64,000 nucleotides of DNA from Eudorina sp. 2006-703-Eu-15. Lineage: Eukaryota > Chlorophyta > Chlorophyceae > Chlamydomonadales > Volvocaceae. The notes under the pieces are model-generated. The model searched no databases and was not told the origin of the DNA. It was given only the letters and a program-made list of their open reading frames with translations. Shown here one piece after another: positions 48,901-60,192 of the stretch. The stretch's first letter is position 1. Every line of letters starts with the position of its first letter. The translations under genes were made by a program, and so were the position numbers. Location of the stretch: assembly GCA_003117195.1 (NCBI GenBank), contig BDSI01000029.1, positions 809,023 through 873,022 of the forward strand, in the 5' to 3' direction.

Positions 48901-51019
48901 CACCCTTTCCCTTGCGTGCCCTCATCCGTTGTCACAGGCCACCAGCAGTCGTACACCGCGAGGCTTGCCGATGCCCCTTTTGAGAATGTCTGCCGACTCG
49001 GTTCGCTGTGTAAATACCGAGAGTGCGTTTTGTGTTCCACTTGCCCTGTCCGCAGGTGATAACGCACGAGGCGCTGGCCGCCGGATTCACACGCCTGCTT
49101 ACCGCCGTGGACGACCTGGTGCTGGACGTACCGGACGCCGTACATCTGATGAGCCTGTTTCTGGGCAGGGCGATTGTGGACGAGCTTCTACCACCGGCAT
49201 TCCTCACGCAGGTCCGTGCGTGGGTTTCGGTTGTGCGGTGCCGATGGGGCGCACTGAACTTGGAAAGACTACAATCAAGTCCAAGACAATGGCTGTGAAA
49301 GGGCATCAGTTACTAAAAGGAGATGTCCAGGGGGACGTGAGCATTAGATGCAACGTAGTGCCGAGGTCCGTTTTGGTACCTGGGCCGAGCAACGGCATGC
49401 GAGGCGGACCGTGCACGATCCCGGTGCACTATCTGTTGAGGGTACCGGTCGACTGCACCTACGCCCACCATTTCCCTCCCTGGCGCTGGACTGGGTTGGG
49501 GGCAATGTTGGGTCGTGTAACCCTGTCCCAGTTGTTAGAATGGTTGCTAAAATTGATTGACTATTTCGTAATCCTTATTCAAAGTTTCGAACGCTCTCAC
49601 ACGTACATTCGATCATCTTTGATACTGCTAACGCCTCCAAATTTTATTTTGGGATACCGTATGGAGCATTGGAGATCATTCCTTTGATAGCAGCTTGCGT
49701 AGTAGTATTTACACATTCGGGTTGTGCATGTTTGTCCCCGTCTCCGTCCCCCTTCCACTTTCCTAGGTGCTGCCTTTCCTGGACGTGGAGGGCCTGGGCC
49801 TGGCGGTGGTGAGGTCCGCGGGCATCATGCTGGGCGCCCGCCACGGCATCGAGCGCCTTGTCAATTGCTGGCATGGCGGAGCGCTGGAGCTGGGGGGGGT
49901 GCGCGAGGCCATCCGCCTAGCAATCCAGGAGTACGGCAGCAGTGGCGACGTCGCCGAGGTGGCGCGCTGCTTGCGGGATCTGGATGCCGCAGCGTACTCG
50001 CACGAGGCCGTGGTGGCAGCCGGTGGGTCTGGGGCCGCGGGGTGGAAGGCTGTGGGTTTTGGTGCAGCAGGGGCGGGGCCACCACGCTGGAGTTGTCTCC
50101 TCCGGGTCGCCAGAGCCGCCACCTCGACCACGTGGCCGCCTTCGAGGTGCCCTGCCCGCTTCTTCCGTCAGCCTTGGATATGAGGCATGTAGCCGCATTG
50201 AGGGTCCGGACTCTTGACGTAAGGATCCGAGGACGACAGCTCGGGAGGTGCCACAGCCGCTTGGGGATGAGGGCCGCACAAAGCAAGCTGTCACAGCACC
50301 CGGACCTGAATGTGGGGTGGGGTGTCCGATAGGGTAAGCTATGTATTGCACCACTCCTGCATAGCCGTCAATGCTGCTCCGCTCCCAGCTGTCGAGGTCG
50401 CGCCGTTTATTAACATGAGGTTTGCCTGCAATTTACCGCGCCCTGTCCCAGACCCTGCTGTCCGCTTGCTTGTCCTATGACACCTCGCATTAAACTTTTG
50501 CGCCGCCAAACCCCCTCTGTGCCTTGTGCAAACACAATTCGCTATTTAAGGTTACACTTCTTCCTCTAGCGTCTGGCGGTGCGCCTCTTTACTGCGCTGG
50601 CAATCTTTTTCCCAACTCTGGCCTGCGCAGTGGAGCTCGCGTTTACCCGCTACAACGGCAAGGCCGCCTCCTCCGCAGCAGCCGAAGCAAGCACCGCGGC
50701 CGGAGACACGAACGGCGGCGCGCATGCCAACGGCGGTGCCAAGCAGGAGCAGCAGGAGGAGCCCTCCGAGGGCAGCTTGGAGGCGGCGGCGGCGCCGGTG
50801 GTGCACCTGCTTGCGGCCCTGGCGGGCCAGGGTGTGCTATCGTCAACGCAACTGGCGACCGGCATCGAGAGAGTGCGGACGGCGCTCAGCGAAGAGGTGA
50901 GGGAGGCGATGCGGCAGCGGCGGTTGCGTTGGGAATGCCTTGCCCCGGCCTGGTCTGCATTATTCACGGGCGGTCGCACTCCGGAGGCGAAGTCCACAGT
51001 TGTGTTTTGTCGTGCATAG
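42987..51019 (+). CDS. MA3-domain translation regulatory factor (MRF/PDCD4 family)
   Basis: Exons joined in phase: 42987-43089, 43302-43373, 43788-43871, 44289-44410, 45061-45246, 45591-45755, 46116-46215, 46516-46658, 46917-46978, 47340-47474, 47757-48053, 48577-48703, 49056-49211, 49767-50022 and from 50631. The N-terminus has GAKKGGAGGKYTWGSLL and DPNYDSEDDE, signatures of plant MRF proteins. MA3 domain 1 spans exons 5-6 (LVEEYFLSGSVSDVAESLEE), domain 2 exons 8-10, domain 3 exons 11-13 (LREYFDSQDTGEVAAR) and domain 4 exons 14-15. MA3 repeats bind eIF4A. Plant MRFs couple TOR signalling to translation. The last exon is read through a possible GTGAGG donor at 50897 to a stop at 51017-51019, giving 798 residues. 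The expected closing LDxPxA helix pair of domain 4 was not found. Small first exons 1-2 are less certain than the rest. Confidence 0.87.
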
Positions 51020-53655
51020 CGAAGCGCTTGAGGACATGGTTGCTGGGCGGTTGCCGTTGATCGGGTCATGTGAACAGCATTGATCATGTACCAGGACCTA
51101 CACACCAAACCGGGTGCACAGACTCCTGATTGTCATATCAAACAGGAAGGCAGTGCTCAGGCCACCAAGTCATGTCGTCCTTTGGAACACATGCCATGTC
51201 CTACTGACGCGGCACATTTGGGTGCGGCCTCACTGACGGCATCCGCGGTCTGGCGGTTTGTAGCATGTCTATCCAAGAAACCACTCGCTCCCTTGACTGA
51301 AGTTTGAGTGCATCTTTACTTACCAGGAACCTTGAGCTGTGGACCCCTACTCCCGTTTCTTAAGGTTTGGCTTCTGCCGTGGTACTTGCTGCGCGTTAGG
51401 TGATGGACTACGGGCCCTCGTCGCGGCAAGTGCTGGCGTGGATAGCTGAACGAGGAAAACTTGAGGGCTGGCTGCAGGCGTAGGGAAGCGCTCGCTTTGA
51501 AGCAGGCAGCCCGAACCCCGGACTGAGCGACCTTGTCAATATATGCATGGCCCCGACCCAGTTGGAGATCGGTTAGGAACCTGACAGGACGAAGCTGAGG
51601 AGGCGTCTTGTCGTGTTCAGGCGCGGGCGGGCGGGCTCTGTGCGGGTACCGAGAGACAGAGCTATATGGAGGGCCGAATGTGACAGCAACGAGGGAAACA
51701 CCCTTGTTGCCGTGCGTAAGCACGGGTAAGCGCGTTTGCTGGTCTGCTGCCATGCGACACATCTGTGAAGGTGGCCCAGGACCGAACAGGTCTGAGCTCA
51801 TGTGGGGTTGATTTGCGAGTGCAGTGCACATGCGAGGTTTGCGAGTAGCGGTGCATCCGAGGCGGCAATCAGACGGCATTAATCGGCGGCCGTCGGTGCA
51901 CCTTAGCCATGCATGTGCGGCGGTTTGGCGATTTTGGGCAGGTGCGCTGAAGGCGTGGTCACACACCAGAGCGTTGGATAGTTGGGGGTGCACGCGCGGG
52001 TACTGTAAATCAACGTAACGGAACTTGCCGTGCGCGGGGTGGGATGTATCGCTTACATGTCCTGCATTTCTCACGAAGGTTTCGGAAGGCAGTGCAGGTG
52101 GTCGTAAGATGCTGATTCAGTTGTTTATAGGAAAGGATGTACATTCGGCCCCACAAAAGGACCAGGTAGCGGGCGCACGATTAATGGGCCGTGGTCCGAG
52201 CTTCGTGGCCTGTACGGCATGTCATCGGTGCAGGCTGCATGGCCCTTAGGCCGACCTTCAGTATTAATACGCCTGGTCGACCGATTAACAGGTGCGCTTG
52301 AACCGCTGGTCGACCTGCCTGATGTACATCCCCGGCAATACAGGTTTCCGTGGTGACCGACATTCGCTCCGAGATGACAAGGCGTCTAGTGCGGAGGGTA
52401 TGGGCGGAGGTTAGATGCGTTTTCAGACCTGCCCGGCGCTACCGATAAGAGCGTCCTCTTTGGCATTTTTCGCACCTCATTTTGGTATCTACATGGGCTG
52501 AGTGGGGGCACTGGGCCACCCAGACGAGCTTCCAAGGCAGCCAGATGCGACCTCAAGGGCCTGACGGCCAGCTAGATTAGCATACGCGGCAGTCAGATGC
52601 GGTTCAGGGGGTACCACGTCCCAGCTAAATGTGGCTTTTGGGACAATTAGTTGTGGTTTGTGGTTTAGAGACCTTCTTCTGATATCCAGATACCGTTTCA
52701 GGGCCGCCAGATGCGCGTGCGACTTGCAGATGCGCGTTCCAGCGAGCCAGGCGCGAGGCGTTTGTGCTTGAACTTTTGCGTTCAATATATTCAATCATTC
52801 AAGGCATGCCCCTCGAAAACGTATGGCCAGCGTCCCCCAATCAACAACATTACTGCGCGTGTGCGGCTTTCAAATGTACGGCACGTTCGTTCGCGCCGCA
52901 ACGGGTGCTTTAGATATGTGCTTGCCGCAATCCCCACCGCGACCGCCGTACTTCTCCTCCTCCTGCGGCGCGCTTAGGAATAGGGCGACGAGGGTTTGGG
53001 AAGGGTGGGAGAGAAGGGGAACAAGGAGGGGACCCTTCCTCGCCCCACTCCGTCCCCCCTTGTTCCCCCCTTCGTCGCCTTACTCCACAGCGCGCCGCAG
53101 GAGGACGAGAAGTAAGCCAGCTATGGCTCCTCGCGCTACCTCCCCGTAGCGCCGGCAGCAGCTCCTTGCCGAACGGGTTTCATTAATCAAAACAAGTAGT
53201 ACACAACAGATGACATCAATGGATATGGGCACATATGTGTCGCAGCGTAGGACACGTCTCAGTGCACAATTGGTGCACTGGCCAAAATGGAAGCTGCACT
53301 TCAGCCGATAACTGCCAGGTACGAATTGGTTAGCAGCCTTGGTTGAATTCGTCCACTTTAGCTAGGCGCGAAACATTCAACCACGAAGGTTACTTAGGGC
53401 TGTTTGTAAGAATGGCCAACGCATGTGTTCCTCAGCCATCCGCTACTCCACTCTGACATCAGGCTTGTTCCTTATATAGTGACAAGGTGAGCGAGCGACA
53501 CACAACAGTAGATGTACGGGTGGTTCCAGCTTGGTTCCGGTGCGAGGCGGTAGCGTTGAGTGACAATGAATTGACTAACTCTATTGAACTAATGTTACTT
53601 TGCGCCGGCACTCACACGGTTGGAGGCATAATTGCCACCGCTTCCTTGCACAACC
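51020..53655. other. Intergenic: MRF 3' region, foldback element
   Basis: 2.6 kb with no supported gene. I looked here for a final MRF exon encoding the end of MA3 domain 4 and did not find one. A minus-strand open frame at 51316-52074 has no recognisable domain. A 166-bp foldback lies at 52949-53114. The rest, up to the fucosyltransferase start, is AT-richer and presumably holds its promoter. Confidence 0.4.
52949..53114. repeat. 166-bp imperfect foldback sequence
   Basis: Outer arms 52949-52974 and 53089-53114 are 26 bp with one mismatch (core TCCTGCGGCGCGCT). Inner segments also pair: GGGCGACGAG near 52985 with CTTCGTCGCC near 53070, and GGGGAACAAGGAGGGG near 53015 with CCCCCCTTGTTCCCC near 53055. 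The whole could fold into one long hairpin. It may be a small MITE-like element. No target duplication was seen and no coding capacity. Confidence 0.7.
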
Positions 53656-56413
53656 ATGCAGTGGTTAGAATGCAAGCGATTATTCATTAAAAAATTTACA
53701 GCAATTTGGGTTCTTGCATGGCTTCTGATCCAACACGCATCTTATGCGGTGGAGTGTCCCGAACCGCATCGCTCAGCGCTGAACGAGTACAAGGCATTCC
53801 ATAATGCCAATAAGCATGCCCCCGACGCGCAGTACCTTGTCCAACATTGCTGGCACGTTGGTTGCCAGGGTACAGGTGCGTGCACAAGGTGACCCATTTC
53901 GACCCGTTGGCCCTTTGTCACGTTCTACACGGGTACCTGGCCCTTGCGTGCAGGCGATCGACTACGTGGTGCAATGTACACATTGCGGGTTGCGATGAAA
54001 TACAAACGAATTTTCATTCTTGACTGGACGAGACCAAGTGTCATAACTGACTTCCTGGTTCCGAATGAAATTGATTGGCGATATGTTGGTTTCCCGCCAG
54101 GCTATTTTCAAGAATCGTACAGCAACTTAAGTAAGGTTGAAATTGAAATGCCCCGCATATGACCCCCAACGGCTGATATGACCGTTTTTGGATGCAGCCC
54201 TCGAGGAGTACAATTCTACATCCTGGTATCGTAATGATTCAACTCATGCCATAGAAAAATTTCAGGGAATTAAGGTCAGTGTCACGCTGAATCCACAGAC
54301 CCTCGGGTACGGACGCCGTTGCTTGAAGCGAGGAGCTCACAACACGAAGCGCATGGCATCTTTGGTTTACGTACACAGCAGGGAAGTATTTCCCCCGTAC
54401 TGCCCATGTCACGCCCACAGAGTTTCGCTGTTATGGAAGTCAAGCACTTCGAAGACAACGCTCCGGTAGGCCAATCGTACGGCAAGCAGACACCGTACAA
54501 GCAACCTCGTATATCACTAACGCTCGTAGCTGTCGTTATCTTGCCCATCGTGAGGCGACGACAAAGGCACCCCGGAAAACGCCGGGTTATCTGCCAGCCT
54601 GGCAAAGTCGTACGGGTTGTCCTTGGTTTGCGGTCGCATGGCTCTCTAGGCATAGAGCAGGGATGCCACGGGCTTTGCTTAGGGGCAAATGCATGATCAG
54701 TCTGATAGATCCCTGGAATAAACGTGAAGGCGAGTGTGTTAGTGGTTAACTTGACGCCGCCGATCGGTGACACGACGCCCATCCACCCGTCGTTCATTGT
54801 TGCCACGCAGTTCCTGCCACCGGTAGATCCGGAGCATGCCATTGAGATTGGCGCTTGCTACTTCCAGTTTTTGTTTAAACCAAACGAAACGATCGTCCGT
54901 GCTGGGGAGGAGCAGCTTCGTGAGCTGTACGGGCCGGGCCCGGTGGACTATGTGGCGTGGCATTGGTACGTGTGCCCGGATGTGCACGAGTGCGTGTACT
55001 GTGCATCCCTGTGCCGCTTGACCCCTGCGCTCTCCTGCACAATCCATTGTCGTCAAAACGTTCGGCCGGTCGTGTACTTCTCGGATCCTCGTGCTCTAGA
55101 CGGCACCCGATCGGCAACGCCTCTGGACGTTGCTTGTGGCCCTGGCGTTCAACGGTCCTGGGAGGCTGCACGACAGCAACAAATGGAGTGGCCACCGCAT
55201 GCTTTGGATCGGGACCCTAATGGCGTTGGTTGTATCCGTCGGGACCACAATTCCAGCTCTGCGCACCGTGGTGCTTTATCCTGATCAATGGACACCGAGT
55301 CAAATCGCTGCCCCTTACGGCATTGGAGGTGACCGTTCACTGGACGGCGCGGGCACCGCAAGTGGTCCCGTCAGATCCGTCGGATTGAACACCCAGGAGC
55401 ATAATGTCATGGTACAGATGAGTTCTCACTGGCCTCGTCGGGCTTACCGGTCGACCCGTCCCTCTCTCTCAGGCGGCACCTGGACGTCGACCTCGACTTG
55501 ACGCCGAGAGAAAAGCCCATCGAGTCATCAGCCCTCCAAAACGCAATGGCGTGCGCGGAGAGGATATCCAGTGACATCAAGATTGACTTCCTACAGCGTC
55601 CAATGTTGCTGATCACAGACTTCAACAGTAAGCTGTCGAGGGAGCACGGTGTGGGTTGGGATGTCCCGGAAACGCATTCGACACAATGGGGTCCGCTGTA
55701 ACCTTCATTCATTCATCATTCGACAGGGGCGGTCGAAACGCTGCACTTCGCTGTTGCGGGGGCGTACCATCACCGATGCTCCAGGAAGTCGACGGCATCA
55801 ACTTTGGGCGGGATACCGGCCATGCTTATGCTACCTGACAGACGGGTGTTTCGCATGACCCAAGCACACGATCTCCATCACACGCGTCCTGTCTTTTGTC
55901 CAGGGAAGGGTATCGAAGATTGGCATAGCCTGTGAAAGGGTTGAGCTGCCCCCTTGATGCCCTGCCTTGAGCTCGCATTCGGCATTGCACGTCGTGATTA
56001 CCTTTCCTACTTCATCCGCTGCAACAGTGCTTGGTTTGCAGGTAATGTCGCTGCCATCGGTTGTCCGACCTCCTCGGTCTGACCCGGACGCCCGGGCCTG
56101 CCTCACACCGCCCGCCCGTTTCCTCATGTGTCCCTGCATGTCTTCAGTCTTCCGGCAGCTTGTGCTGCGGGGCGACTTCCGCAAGCTGCGCACGACCAAC
56201 ATCACCGCAGAGCACATCGACAAGGGGCCCCAAATTGATTACCAGAGCGTGTTCGTGGACCTGTACCTGCTGTCCCGTGCCCGCTGCCTGCTGACCAGCT
56301 GGTCCGGCTACAGCAAGCTAGCGCTGTGGATGGCTGGCTCCAGCGACCTCCTCAAGTGTCACAGAGACTGGTGGGGCTGCCACGAGAAGGTTCAAAACAT
56401 TAAGCGGATCTAG
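53656..56413 (+). CDS. Fucosyltransferase-like protein (GDRLRG family), secretory
   Basis: Six exons join in phase: 53656-53875, 53954-54130, 54198-54274, 54730-54965, 55473-55627 and 56148-56413, giving 376 residues. An N-terminal hydrophobic segment (FTAIWVLAWLLIQHASYA, about residues 14-31) acts as signal or type II anchor. GDRLRGAMYTLRVAM across the first splice matches the GDRLRG motif found in alpha-1,6- and O-fucosyltransferase-related enzymes. FILDWTRPSVITDFLVPNEI, then LLITDF, TTNITAEHID and VFVDLYLLSRARCLLTSWSG follow in the order usual for this fold, the last being part of the GDP-sugar pocket. It probably transfers a sugar from a nucleotide donor in the Golgi. Donor and acceptor are not known. 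The intron before the last exon carries a tiny LINE-tail insertion. Confidence 0.75.
55684..55716 (+). mobile_element. 33-bp LINE 3'-tail insertion with 9-bp target duplication
   Basis: CATTCGACA is duplicated at 55675-55683 and 55717-55725. Between them are 33 bp containing GGGGTCCGCTGTAAC and CATTCATTCAT, the same sequence as the 3' end of the LINE at 58115-58145 (read on minus). This is the mark of an extreme 5'-truncated retrotransposition event by that LINE family, in the last intron of the fucosyltransferase gene. Confidence 0.85.
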
Positions 56414-58114
56414 GCCGTATTCGGCGTGGTGACGCAGCGCTGCACTCCATCCCAAGGGCGCAGAGCAGCGCTCCATCCCAAGGGCGGCCCAGGGACCACT
56501 CCTGCCTAGGGCTGCCATGACTCGACAGCGTATTTATTCTTCGTTTATAAGTCTGTGATAGAGCCTCTGCATCGATAGAGCGTGTGTCTGTATGCGTGCG
56601 TAAGGAATGGGCTTAATGAGATGTTGAATATGTTGAAGTGTATGCAAATTTGCGTCTTGTAGATTTTGAATTGGAACCAGGATTGGAACCAGGACAGCAC
56701 GCGGAGGACACCCGGTGGACACACGGGCCCAGCGGACTGGTGACCCAAGCACGAGAGGTGAGGCTTCCTGAGGTGGCTGTCGTTCGGCACTGGTTACCTC
56801 GCCGACGTTGCAAAGACCAGAGTGATGACGATGGACAACGGTACAGCGTGGAGCGTGCGTTCATTGGATTTTGCAGCCGAAACCTGAGACAGATTTGGTT
56901 CGTATTGATTTGGTTGCTGCCGCGTTGCGTTGACTTGCTGTGGGAGATTTTATTTATGTCGGAGCATTCCTCTGCAAGCGAGATATTCGGCGCTTCACGA
57001 GATCAGGACACGGCGTTGAACACGAAGTCAAACCTGTCCAGCATGGCCCTTGCCCTGCTAACGCCTGAACTGAGACTGCGAGTACATGCAAGTGGCCAGT
57101 CGTGTGTGGAGTGGATGTGGGTGTAGGCTTTGGAAGCGTTCGCAAGGCCGCAGCGAACTGCCCGTTGAGTATGTCTTGCCCCCTAGGGGCAGGTGGTCCA
57201 CAGTCGGGGCCGGGCACTCTGTTGTCACAGGTACGGTACGGGATGGGTACCTTGTGCGCCGTGGGCCGCTAGGTGCGAGACAGGGTGGAGGAGGTCGGTC
57301 AGGTTCAGGGCGGCGCACCACAGAGCAGCGGCAAAGTCCGTCCGCACTAGCGGATAGCTGCTCAGTGGGCTGACCCTAGTGCGCCATCCGGACCGGTACC
57401 TGAGGGCGGCTCTCAAGCCCCCTTGTTCGGCCATAATATTGGGCCACCGCCGGGGAACCGGACAGGCTATTGACGGTGGTAGTTCGGTGTTCGGTAGTTC
57501 GGTGAATAGGCGCGCCTGTGTGGTTGACTCCCAATGGGCTCTTCCCGACATCCCGGGTAGTACGAGCCCGAGGTGGGTTTTCAATTGCGGAGGTGCAGCA
57601 CACGGTGGCCCTCGGGGACCTCCCGCGACTCAGCTCTGTGGCTTGATTTGCGTCTCTGGCGCGCTGAAGCGCTCGCTGATCAGAGCAACCCAATGGCCTT
57701 CATATACGCCAGTGCCAGGGGTTTGGGTCCCTAGGCGTGGCAAAAGGCATGCAAGCTGCTTCGCCCGCATGAGTCAGTCATGAAGCTGCTTCACAGTATC
57801 GACTGCAGATCGTCGCACTACTGAACGACTGATGTGCTAAATTTTAAAAGCAGGACCAGTCAGGTTCCGATGTCTGATTGCTAATCAGGCGCTTCGGTAC
57901 ACACCGCGCGACATGAGTCGCCCGCCTGGACACTGCCCCAGTGGTGCATGCGCAACGGCGAGGAACCCACACTTGACATCAGACGTGCTTGGTTGCATGA
58001 GTTTGACGTGTATGACGGCATGCCTGGCGGGGCATCACCGATGACACTTGTAGTTCACTGTAATCTAACTAATTCATCCATTAGTTTATGTTCAAGTGGA
58101 CCCCGCGGGTCATA
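56414..58114. other. Intergenic: fucosyltransferase 3' region
   Basis: No supported gene. A short tandem duplication (GCGCTCCATCCCAAGGGCG-like units) lies at about 56444-56485, and a TTGGAACCAGGA direct repeat at about 56670-56695. TGTAA occurs at 58059-58063. The region ends at the 3' tail of the LINE. Confidence 0.4.
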
Positions 58115-58650
58115 CATGAATGAATGAACGTTACAGCGGACCCCAAAGGGATCAACCTTGTATACCAGGGCAAGCCCCAGCAGGCCCCACCGCCAAGGCA
58201 GCAAGACAACTCAACGCCGCAGACAAAAAAACACACCGGGCCATGACCCGACCCAGACAGACACCGAAGCAAGCAGACGCGCATAGCGGGGCAACATTAC
58301 CAAAGGGATAGGCACAGCAGGGGGCAGAATCCCCAGAAGTGGATAAAGCCAAGCACAGGGAAGGTCGCCCACACAGGCACCCCATTACCCAGCTACCACC
58401 ACCCCTGAAGCACCCAGCGCTGCACCCTCTCGAGGTCTTGGAAGACCCAAGCCTGGCTCATGACACTGCCCAGCGACCGCTAGTGGAGTAGCCCGCATCA
58501 AAAGAAGCACCGTGGCCAAGCAACAATATACCAACGGGAGCCCTGCCCCCTACCCCATCTGAGGGCAGGCCAGGTCCCCAACTTGGGCCCCGGGTGGGTG
58601 AACCCGTATTCAAACCGGTAGAGGACGGGGACCCCTTGTCTCAGCCTTCA

Positions 58651-59203
58651 TCAGGAGTCGGCCCCGCACACCGCAAGACTCCCCCCGAGCCCCGACACTT
58701 TCAAGAAAGGGTGGAAGGGGCCCACCGAGGTCCATCCACGTCTCGGGAGGCCCAACTGGGCAAACCCATGAAGGCGCCCCCAAAAGTCAGCGATTGCACG
58801 CCGCTCCCCTTGCTCTGCCAACTCCGGTCCCGGCAATACAGTCTGACCCCGACCAGGAGCTGACCGCCGCAGGGCGGCCGCCATGACCAGTCTCCATGGC
58901 CGCGACCGCGGCCAACACCACCACATCCCAGACACATTGCTCCACGTGTGGCGAGGGTTCCGCCAGCCAGACATGCGTCCTCCGTAGCCGCGCCCCTAGG
59001 CGCGATTCCATCTGACCCACCACCGCCTGGGCCACCCGGCACGACCAGAAGTGGTGCTGGTGGGGTGTGTCTGCCTCCCCGCCTTCCACTGGGTATCCAC
59101 CGCACCGACACTGCGCCACCCTCGCGTGTCGCATATGGGAATTGCCCAACAACGGGACGCCATCGACTGTAAGGCGCCAAAAGGCCTCCTTATGCTCATT
59201 TTT
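58651..59203 (-). pseudogene. LINE ORF2: C-terminal zinc segment
   Basis: It begins at the insertion edge with NEHKEAFWRLTVDGVPLLG, then CRCGG, HQHHFWSC and a hydrophobic alpha-helical stretch. The Cys/His pattern is that of the zf-RVT segment that follows the reverse transcriptase in many plant and algal LINEs. It is separated from the RT by the 962-bp insertion. Confidence 0.7.
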
Positions 59204-59262
59204 GGGCGGGGCCCCAGCGCGAAGCGCGTTCGGGGGGCCCCGCCCCCTAGGATTGCCCATGT

Positions 59263-59313
59263 CCGTGTGTCCGTGTGTCCGTGTGTCGGTGTGTCCGTGT
59301 GTCCGTGTGTCCG
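59263..59313 (+). repeat. 10-bp minisatellite (GTGTCCGTGT)n
   Basis: About five units, with one CGGTGTGTCC variant, just inside the left hairpin of the insertion. Confidence 0.9.
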
Positions 59314-59542
59314 GTAACAGCAAAACGTTCATTATCCGCTAAACTAATTCGCAATGTTTGTCATATTAATTGTCCTCTATTGCAAGGTAACTTTGGTTTG
59401 GCTGAAAAAAATTCTTTGCGCACAAACGGTCAAAGTAAAGCTCCGCGGTCTCCATGGACCCGAGTCAACATCCACCCAACGCCTCTCGCGCTCATGTTTG
59501 TTGCAACAGGTGCCGCGTGATGAATACTTGGATTAGGGGCAG

Positions 59543-59689
59543 GTGGCGCGTGCTAAATTGAACTTCCATAGTGTTCTGATGTTTGAACATCAAGATGCCA
59601 CCAACACCAAGATTTGCCTTTTTGTTTTGCCAGATGAATACAATTCAACATTATGTATTGAATCAAAGTTTCAAGATGCAAAGGGATAG
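59543..59689 (+). other. Exon-like reading frame inside the insertion
   Basis: After GGGGCAG (a possible splice acceptor) 48 codons stay open, reading VARAKLNFHSVLMFEHQDAT, then NTKICLFVLPDEYNSTLCIE and SKFQDAKG to a TAG stop at 59687-59689. Past that stop the same frame continues plausibly (HTEYQGVLQFRGPE). The composition is protein-like and unlike chance frames nearby. I do not recognise the family. It could be a captured host exon or part of the element's own gene. Confidence 0.35.
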
Positions 59690-60192
59690 CATACCGAGTA
59701 CCAAGGAGTTCTCCAGTTCCGTGGGCCCGAAGTCCGGCTCTCACCGCGACTTTTTTGCACCCTGCTTTGGCTTTACATTGCTATGTAACTATTATAGCAA
59801 ACTTTAGAGGTTCACGTCTGCTGCACGCGTGCAGCAGAAGGCAAGCCGACGGACCAAACAACGACAGTTTCACGGCCAGAATGCTTCAAGCTTGATTTGT
59901 GATCATCTGCTTGACAGAAGGATGTGGTAGTGCAGAGGCGACTAGCGTTACGATAGTGATAATGCAGATGCCATGACCGCCGTGTACTGCAGGTTGGTTT
60001 CGGGGCTACCTACCTGCTTGAGCTTGCTGAATCTATACACGCCGATCCACCTTCAACATCAACGACACCCTCAATGGCACCCTTTCACTCTCTCACACTC
60101 TTGCGCGGTAATAGAGTTTTCGTTGTAAAGCAAGCGGCCTGTACGGATTGTAGGGGGCCCCGCCCTTTTCCGGCTTCAAGGAAGCCGACCCC

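Larger units (their letters stand above)
59204..60165. mobile_element. 962-bp insertion in the LINE bounded by GC-rich inverted repeats
   Basis: The left end GGGCGGGGCCCC (59204-59215) is exactly inverted at the right end (GGGGCCCCGCCC, 60154-60165). It is flanked by TTTT on both sides (59200-59203 and 60166-60169), consistent with a 4-bp target duplication. The left end also forms its own hairpin with GGGGCCCCGCCC at 59234-59245 around AGCGCGAAGCGCG. The interior is much more AT-rich than the LINE and holds a 10-bp minisatellite, a CTGCTGCACGCGTGCAGCAG palindrome near 59820, and an exon-like frame. No transposase was recognised, so its class is unknown. Confidence 0.6.

Noticed and set aside
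48494..49687. 397-codon plus-strand frame
   Set aside because: It contains the true MRF exon 12 in frame but runs on through introns. Exons 12 and 13 join correctly by splicing, so it is not a separate gene.
51316..52074. 252-codon open frame on the minus strand downstream of the MRF gene
   Set aside because: No recognisable domain, composition like translated GC-rich noncoding DNA, and no splice-linked neighbours.
57862..57895. Sequence resembling a tRNA-Ser(GCT) anticodon arm (TCTGATTGCTAATCAGG)
   Set aside because: No T-arm, D-arm or matching acceptor stem at the right distances on either side.
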